Part shown: positions 1-3,218 of the stretch, piece by piece
Layout: every line of letters begins with the position of its first letter
Numbering within the stretch: the stretch's first letter is position 1
Origin: Spirochaetaceae bacterium
GTDB lineage: Bacteria; Spirochaetota; Spirochaetia; Treponematales; Breznakiellaceae
Reading direction: 5' to 3'
Length of the DNA stretch: 5,167 nucleotides
NCBI GenBank assembly: GCA_031255655.1
Contig: JAIRSB010000054.1
Coordinates: 1 to 5,167, forward strand
Notes under the pieces: generated by a model
What the model was told of the DNA's origin: nothing
The model's database searches: none
What the model saw: only the letters and a program-made list of their open reading frames with translations
Program-made: the position numbers and the translations under genes

Positions 1-145
1 CCTACGCCGGATTTCCCGATTAATGAAACGAAATTTCCGGCAAGCAGTTCTATGCTTACATTCGATATTACTGTTTTTTCTCCGTAACTTTTCGACAGCG
101 ACTTACAAGCAAAAAGCGGAGAGTTTATTTTTTCCGCGCCGAAAA
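1..145. other. Non-coding left edge downstream of thiY
   Basis: No convincing gene is seen on either strand. The plus-strand reading frame that crosses this stretch is antisense to thiY and has no ribosome binding site. On the minus strand there is no start codon at a sensible distance from a Shine-Dalgarno-like site. The only structure I can support is the weak hairpin at 111-137. If a ThiZ ATPase gene belongs to this operon, it must lie beyond position 1. Confidence 0.5.
111..137 (-). terminator. Possible weak intrinsic terminator after thiY
   Basis: Read on the minus strand, GCGGA (plus 116-120) and TCCGC (plus 133-137) form a perfect 5-bp stem with a 12-nt A-rich loop, followed at once by five T residues (plus 111-115). 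The stem begins 8 nt after the thiY stop codon, the usual place for a terminator. The stem is short and the loop long, so termination may be partial; expression could continue into genes beyond the left edge. Confidence 0.4.
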
Positions 146-1156
146 TCATGGAAGAAATTCGTTGGTAAAACCGGCGCCGCCAATATTTGTTTCAAGCAGT
201 CCTTCGCTGTACATCCATTGGTAAAAGCTTCTCCAGCGATTTTCGTCGATTTCTCCCCACCGCGGCGATTCGGCCTGATAGCGTTTCACCAAGTATTTCT
301 GACTTTCGTATACCAAATCTGGATCAAGTTCCGGCGCGTGTTTCAGAAGTATGTCCGCCGCTTCCCGCGGATTCTCCATTGCGTAGCGGTAACCTTTCGA
401 CAACGCCGACATAAATCTTTTTACCGAATCACCATTTGCCGCCGCGTAATCCGCGTTTACCACAAAAACCGGAGTATAAAAATCGAACACGGGGTTTACC
501 GAGCCGAAATCAATATAGTTAATGTCTATGCCTTCAAGCTTTGCTTTCATTCCGTCCCACGCATAGTATATCCATATCGCGTCAATGTCTGTTTGCAAAG
601 CGGAAATAGCGTCGGTCGCATTATTAGGAATCATTCGTACAGCGTTGAAATCCCCACCATCCTCTTCGACTACGGTGCGGATTATTGCCGTAACCAGCGG
701 CGTTCCCCATGAGGCAAAACGCTTACCTGCTAAGTCGCGCGGCCTTTTTATACCGGAGTGGGCAAGCGACATTATGCCACTCGTATTATGGCAGATTATA
801 GCCGCAACCGCGATTACCGGAAGGGCGTCAGTATTCCGCGCTATCGCCGGACCAAGCGATTCCTGAAAGTCGAACGCGTACTCCGTACCGCCGGCGGCGG
901 TCAAAAGCAAGGCTCCGTCTTCCGGCGGCTGCATTATGCTTACAATGAAGCCAGCTTCGGCGAAGTATCCGTTTTCCAAAGCCGAATACAAACCAGTGTG
1001 GTTTGTATTCGGCGTCCAGTCCAGCGCGACACGAACATTTTCTGTTTTTATGTCCGATGGAATCATCACTGCGTCTGCGTTTTTCCGGGTGCAGCCGACA
1101 AACATAAGGGCTGTTGCCACCGTTATGCAGAATAAAATTTGTTTTAGTGTATCCAT
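146..1156 (-). CDS. thiY: ThiY-like thiamin-precursor-binding lipoprotein (NMT1/THI5 family)
   Basis: Substrate-binding protein of an ABC importer for a pyrimidine precursor of thiamin, 336 aa, expected to be anchored outside the cytoplasmic membrane. Residues 1-21 form a signal peptide that ends in a lipobox (MFVGC), with Cys22 as the lipidation site. Residues 44-56 (ALDWTPNTNHTGL) carry the hallmark motif of the NMT1/THI5 family, followed by an ENGYF segment at 61-65; the rest fits a two-lobed periplasmic-binding fold of normal length. Family members such as Bacillus ThiY bind formylaminopyrimidine; the exact ligand here is inferred. I chose ATG at 1156 because TAGGAG lies 7 nt upstream and the signal peptide starts there. 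The frame stays open upstream to 1303, but that extension would put 49 non-signal-like residues before the signal peptide and overlap the permease gene. It is the last visible gene of the riboswitch operon, 61 nt after the permease stop. The family call is firm. Confidence 0.88.
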   Translation of the reverse strand: MDTLKQILFCITVATALMFVGCTRKNADAVMIPSDIKTENVRVALDWTPNTNHTGLYSALENGYFAEAGFIVSIMQPPEDGALLLTAAGGTEYAFDFQESLGPAIARNTDALPVIAVAAIICHNTSGIMSLAHSGIKRPRDLAGKRFASWGTPLVTAIIRTVVEEDGGDFNAVRMIPNNATDAISALQTDIDAIWIYYAWDGMKAKLEGIDINYIDFGSVNPVFDFYTPVFVVNADYAAANGDSVKRFMSALSKGYRYAMENPREAADILLKHAPELDPDLVYESQKYLVKRYQAESPRWGEIDENRWRSFYQWMYSEGLLETNIGGAGFTNEFLP

Positions 1157-1178
1157 AAAAATACTCCTATAAAAATTG

Positions 1179-1193
1179 GCGGTATAAATCCGC
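1179..1193 (-). other. Small GC hairpin in the permease-thiY spacer
   Basis: The 61-nt spacer contains a 4-bp GCGG/CCGC stem with a 7-nt loop, followed on the minus strand by CAATTTTTA and then by the thiY ribosome binding site. It resembles a very weak terminator or an mRNA-stabilising hairpin and might tune thiY level relative to the permease. A stem this short can arise by chance. Confidence 0.2.
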
Positions 1194-1217
1194 AAAAATC
1201 CTTCAGAATCTGCGTTA

Positions 1218-1997
1218 TCACTCCGAATCCGCGGAGTTTCGCTTCCATGGAAGGGCATACCATTCCAAAATCGCGGTAATTTTAAGCAGTGCGAAGCTGA
1301 CAAGCACGGTAAGCAGTATGCTTGCGAACATCTTGTCGAAAGAATACGATTTGCGAACCCGAATCATATACACACCAAGTCCTCCATCCCCGCCGAGCCA
1401 TTCGGCTATTACCGCGCCCGCAATCGCGTACGATGCCGAAATTCGAAATCCCGCAAAAAAAGACGGCAGGGCCTGCGGTATCTTCAAAAAGCGGTATATC
1501 TGCACTCGAGAAGCCCCCATAGAGCGCAATAAACGCGCCGCGTCATCGTCAGCCTGAGTGAAGCCCGAAACGAGTGAGACGGTTGCCGGAAAAAAACAGG
1601 TGATGAAAACCAGCGCTACTTTCGGTGCGGAACCGTAGCCGAGCCACAACACCAGCAGCGGCGCGACAGCGACGACAGGCAGCGTCTGTGTCAACAGCAA
1701 CAGTGGATTTAACGCTTTTTTGACACAGGTGTTCGTGTCCATTAACAAGGCCAGCGCGAACGCCGTGGCAATCGCCATGGATAAACCTAAGCCCGCTTCG
1801 AAAAGTGTGAAACGCAGATGCAGCATGAGCAGTGGAAAATCTTTTATGAAGGCGGCACATACTTTTTCCGGCGACGGCAGCATATATGGAGGCACTATTT
1901 TCATAGCGCACAATAACTGCCACAACAAAACAAGCGCCGCGAGCGCTGCGGCAGGCGCGGCGCTATCTCGCGTGATACTTACCGGTTTTCTCTTCAA
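1218..1997 (-). CDS. thiX: ABC transporter permease, ThiX-like
   Basis: Inner-membrane permease of the thiamin-precursor importer, 259 aa from the chosen start. Hydrophobic segments lie near residues 14-35, 60-86, 96-120, 126-146, 184-200 and 222-250, giving about six membrane spans. Between the fourth and fifth is the cytoplasmic EAA loop (about 150-185; DDAARLLRSMGAS then KIPQALP), where the ATPase docks. This is the SsuC/TauC/ThiX class of permease; thiamin specificity comes from the neighbours. The start is uncertain: no ATG lies near the N-terminus. TTG at 1997 has AAGGA 10 nt upstream and gives an MKRKPV start. A TTG at 2030 would add 11 residues and lacks as good a site. With the 1997 start the gene overlaps the end of the thiamine-binding protein gene by 35 bp, suggesting translational coupling. 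A partner ATPase is not visible in the window. Confidence 0.85.
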   Translation of the reverse strand: MKRKPVSITRDSAAPAAALAALVLLWQLLCAMKIVPPYMLPSPEKVCAAFIKDFPLLMLHLRFTLFEAGLGLSMAIATAFALALLMDTNTCVKKALNPLLLLTQTLPVVAVAPLLVLWLGYGSAPKVALVFITCFFPATVSLVSGFTQADDDAARLLRSMGASRVQIYRFLKIPQALPSFFAGFRISASYAIAGAVIAEWLGGDGGLGVYMIRVRKSYSFDKMFASILLTVLVSFALLKITAILEWYALPWKRNSADSE

Positions 1998-2271
1998 TGC
2001 TAAACGTTCCTTTTTCCGGGCTATACACAAATTTTATGTACAGCGAAACTGATTTTGCGCCTTCCCGTACGCAGATTTTTTGACATTCCTGCGCGATTTC
2101 CCATAAAGCATCCGCGTCTCCCTCAATCGTCGTCTCGAACGGTCCAACAAAGTACCGCAGTCCGCGTCCCTTTATGTACGCGATGACCGCGTCTATTACG
2201 CGGAGCGTCTCTTTTTCATCATTCAAACGGGGTAAAGCCTGAATAGCGATGCTTGCTTCCGGCCGTTTCAT
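1963..2271 (-). CDS. Thiamine-binding protein, MTH1187/YqgV (DUF77) family
   Basis: Small soluble protein of 102 aa with no signal peptide, so cytosolic. The central block YFVGPFETTIEGD (residues 40-52), followed by a helix (DALWEIAQECQKICVREG) and a strand (SVSLYIKF), is typical of the Thiamine_BP/DUF77 family, which is about 95-100 aa and ferredoxin-like in fold. Relatives, including YkoF in Bacillus, bind thiamin or its pyrimidine moiety. It is first in the operon, directly behind the TPP riboswitch, which supports a role in thiamin or precursor handling alongside the transporter. The ATG at 2271 is preceded by a near-perfect GAGGAGG (2276-2282) with a 4-nt spacer. The ligand and its mechanistic link to import are not shown by the sequence. 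Confidence 0.85.
   Translation of the reverse strand: MKRPEASIAIQALPRLNDEKETLRVIDAVIAYIKGRGLRYFVGPFETTIEGDADALWEIAQECQKICVREGAKSVSLYIKFVYSPEKGTFSIEEKTGKYHAR
2008..2012 (-). promoter_or_regulatory. Ribosome binding site that decides the permease TTG start
   Basis: AAGGA on the minus strand lies 10 nt before the TTG at 1995-1997, inside the coding end of the preceding gene. It is the best Shine-Dalgarno match near the N-terminus of the permease and is the reason for choosing this start over the TTG at 2030. Confidence 0.5.
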
Positions 2272-2295
2272 GTTTCCTCCTCACAATACAAACAA

Positions 2296-2308
2296 GCGGT
2301 AAAACCGC
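2296..2308 (-). other. Small hairpin between leader terminator and first gene
   Basis: GCGGT and ACCGC form a perfect 5-bp stem with a 3-nt loop just after the terminator U-tract and 13 nt before the GAGGAGG site of the first gene. It does not pair with the ribosome binding site. Its role is unknown; it could extend the terminator structure or protect the 5' part of the read-through mRNA. Confidence 0.3.
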
Positions 2309-2342
2309 AAAAAAAAGCCTTCACGGAAAATACCGTGAAGGC
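2309..2342 (-). terminator. Rho-independent terminator of the TPP riboswitch leader
   Basis: On the minus strand a perfect 10-bp stem (arms at plus 2333-2342 and 2317-2326, GCCTTCACGG and its complement) with a 6-nt loop is followed by eight T residues (plus 2316-2309). It lies 28 nt downstream of the TPP aptamer and before the first gene. This is the layout of transcription-attenuating riboswitches, where TPP binding favours termination. The 5' arm and loop include CGGTATT, which is complementary to AATACCG in the aptamer, so a competing antiterminator is possible. Confidence 0.9.
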
Positions 2343-2370
2343 CGTCAATTTCTGCGATACAAAAATAAAC

Positions 2371-2457
2371 TTCCTACGCCGGTATTATCCGGATCAGGTT
2401 TAGGGTCAAAGCGTTGCGCCGCTTACTCTCAGCCGGAATCATCCAGCCCCCCTGTAG
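2371..2457 (-). ncRNA. TPP riboswitch aptamer (THI element)
   Basis: On the minus strand the conserved parts occur in the right order: a GGGG run (2447-2452), a CUGG/CCGG stem running into CUGAGA (2427-2432), ACCCU, then CCUGAUC, GGAUAAUACC and GGCGUAGG near the 3' end. Helix P4 is CCGG/CCGG. An extra hairpin with AAGCG/CGCUU arms (2409-2424) sits in the variable P3a position. In this RNA class TPP binding is read by the CUGAGA and GAU...GGAUAAU regions. It sits between a good promoter and an intrinsic terminator, upstream of three thiamin-related genes, so it should repress the operon when TPP is plentiful. The P1 helix is the least clear part; the outer boundaries are approximate. Confidence 0.95.
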
Positions 2458-2470
2458 ATTTTATAAAATT

Positions 2471-2499
2471 AGCTTACAATAGCGGTATATTTGTGTCAA
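2471..2499 (-). promoter_or_regulatory. Promoter of the thiamin operon
   Basis: An exact TTGACA -35 box (plus 2494-2499) is separated by 17 bp from TAAGCT (plus 2471-2476), a 3-of-6 match to TATAAT. Transcription would begin around 2463-2465, a few bases before the riboswitch aptamer. The perfect -35 box and position make this convincing despite the poor -10 box. Confidence 0.65.
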
Positions 2500-2539
2500 T
2501 ATATTTTCAGCGGCGAAATTTTTATATCACATTTTTGGG

Positions 2540-2565
2540 GAATTGGCGGCGTGTATGCGCAATTC
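2540..2565. repeat. Imperfect inverted repeat in the divergent promoter region
   Basis: GAATTG (2540-2545) and CAATTC (2560-2565) are perfect 6-bp inverted arms separated by 14 bp; with one bulged G, two more pairs can form. It lies between the two divergent promoters, about 40 bp upstream of the minus-strand -35 box and about 85 bp upstream of the plus-strand -10 box. It could be an operator for either unit, but no known regulator motif is recognised. Confidence 0.25.
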
Positions 2566-2648
2566 TACGGATATCTTTCATTTTAGCGTATTATTTTTCA
2601 TACAAACGCCGACTTTTTCGCCTTTTTATGGCTATTCTCACATTTCCC

Positions 2649-2657
2649 TGCTACACT
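2649..2657 (+). promoter_or_regulatory. Probable extended -10 promoter for the secreted-protein genes
   Basis: TG-C-TACACT fits the extended -10 pattern (TGn then a 4-of-6 match to TATAAT). There is no good -35 box at 17 bp (TGGCTA, 3 of 6), which extended -10 promoters tolerate. Predicted transcription start is near 2664, leaving a leader of about 36 nt before the TTG start at 2700. The surrounding sequence is AT-rich. Confidence 0.4.
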
Positions 2658-2683
2658 ATTTAGTTGAATATGCCGATATACAC

Positions 2684-2690
2684 AAGGAGG
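2684..2690 (+). promoter_or_regulatory. Strong ribosome binding site that fixes a TTG start
   Basis: AAGGAGG lies 9 nt before TTG at 2700-2702. The in-frame ATG codons at 2664 and 2670 have no Shine-Dalgarno site, and the first falls on the predicted transcription start. The TTG is therefore the likely initiator. Confidence 0.8.
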
Positions 2691-2699
2691 TATTATAAA

Positions 2700-3194
2700 T
2701 TGAGTACGGTTGCTGTCAGAGTCTCTTTAATATTTTTATATTTTTTGTTTATAACCGCCAATTATGTATCGGCAGCGACGGTTTCAATATTAATTATCGA
2801 GACCGGTCAGTCTGACAAGACGGAAATTGCTGGATTTTGGGAAACAGGCATGATGGACGCTTTGTTTGAGATGGGTCATATAGTCAGTAACGCCCCTGCC
2901 GTGCAGATTCCGAAATTTGACGACAAGGAAATCCCACTGAAAACGCAAAACGATTTCGAGGAAGCGGAACGAAGCGATGTGGATTATTTTATTATCGCTC
3001 AGCTAGATTATCCTGAAGCTGGAAAACAAGGAACGGAAAAGGCTCTAGTGGCGTTGAAATTGTATAAAATTCGTCCTTACGGCGTGCTGTACACAGGGAA
3101 ATACGAGGTGGACGCCGGAAATACTCCGCTTGATAAAATTTCAAAAGCTAAAGACGCGGCGCGTTTGCTTGCCCGGTATATGGGGAACGGGTGA
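2700..3194 (+). CDS. Exported 164-aa protein of unknown function
   Basis: I do not recognise the family. From the TTG start the protein is 164 aa. Residues 1-25 form a classical signal peptide (hydrophobic core 8-20, VSA before a likely cut after residue 25), with no lipobox Cys, so the mature part is about 139 aa and should be periplasmic or secreted. The mature protein opens with a beta strand (TVSILIIETG, 27-36), then a helix (FWETGMMDALFEMGH), then a second strand region at VDYFIIAQLDY (94-104) and a strand pair ALVALKLYKIRPYGVLYTGKYEV (116-138), and ends in a helix (KAKDAARLLARYM). The alternating alpha/beta pattern, with a 'VDYFIIA ... LKLY ... GVLYTG' order, recalls the CsgG/FlgO/LpoB-type periplasmic fold. 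That is a guess from pattern only. It is followed 24 nt later, in the same frame, by the large RlpA-like secreted protein, so the two probably share an mRNA. Confidence 0.8.
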   Translation: MSTVAVRVSLIFLYFLFITANYVSAATVSILIIETGQSDKTEIAGFWETGMMDALFEMGHIVSNAPAVQIPKFDDKEIPLKTQNDFEEAERSDVDYFIIAQLDYPEAGKQGTEKALVALKLYKIRPYGVLYTGKYEVDAGNTPLDKISKAKDAARLLARYMGNG

Positions 3195-3210
3195 CGGGTG
3201 AGACGGGTGA
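3187..3210 (+). repeat. Triplicated ACGGGTGA at the gene junction
   Basis: ACGGGTGA occurs at 3187-3194, 3194-3201 and 3203-3210. The first copy contains the TGA stop of the 164-aa gene and the last runs into the ATG at 3210. The repeat occupies the place where the ribosome binding site of the next gene should be. It looks like a small slippage expansion. Confidence 0.75.
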
Positions 3211-3218
3211 TGGGAACT

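Noticed and set aside
1..25. Minus-strand sequence ending in CCGGCGTAGG that resembles the 3' part of a TPP aptamer.
   Set aside because: The match lacks two bases in the conserved GGATAATGCC part, and no CTGAGA or GGGG segment occurs at the needed distance (plus 30-150), so a second riboswitch is not supported.
23..712. 229-codon open frame on the plus strand.
   Set aside because: It is antisense to the well-supported thiY gene, is rich in Arg, Phe and Tyr in no family pattern and has no ribosome binding site.
1157..1303. N-terminal extension of thiY by 49 codons.
   Set aside because: It has no ribosome binding site, overlaps the permease gene and would place the signal peptide internally; ATG 1156 has TAGGAG at good spacing.
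2253..2663. 136-codon plus-strand open frame.
   Set aside because: It runs through the terminator, the TPP aptamer and the thiamin promoter on the opposite strand, so the bases are explained by those elements.
2664..2699. ATG at 2664 as the start of the 164-aa secreted protein.
   Set aside because: No Shine-Dalgarno site precedes it and it coincides with the predicted transcription start; TTG 2700 has AAGGAGG and begins the signal peptide.
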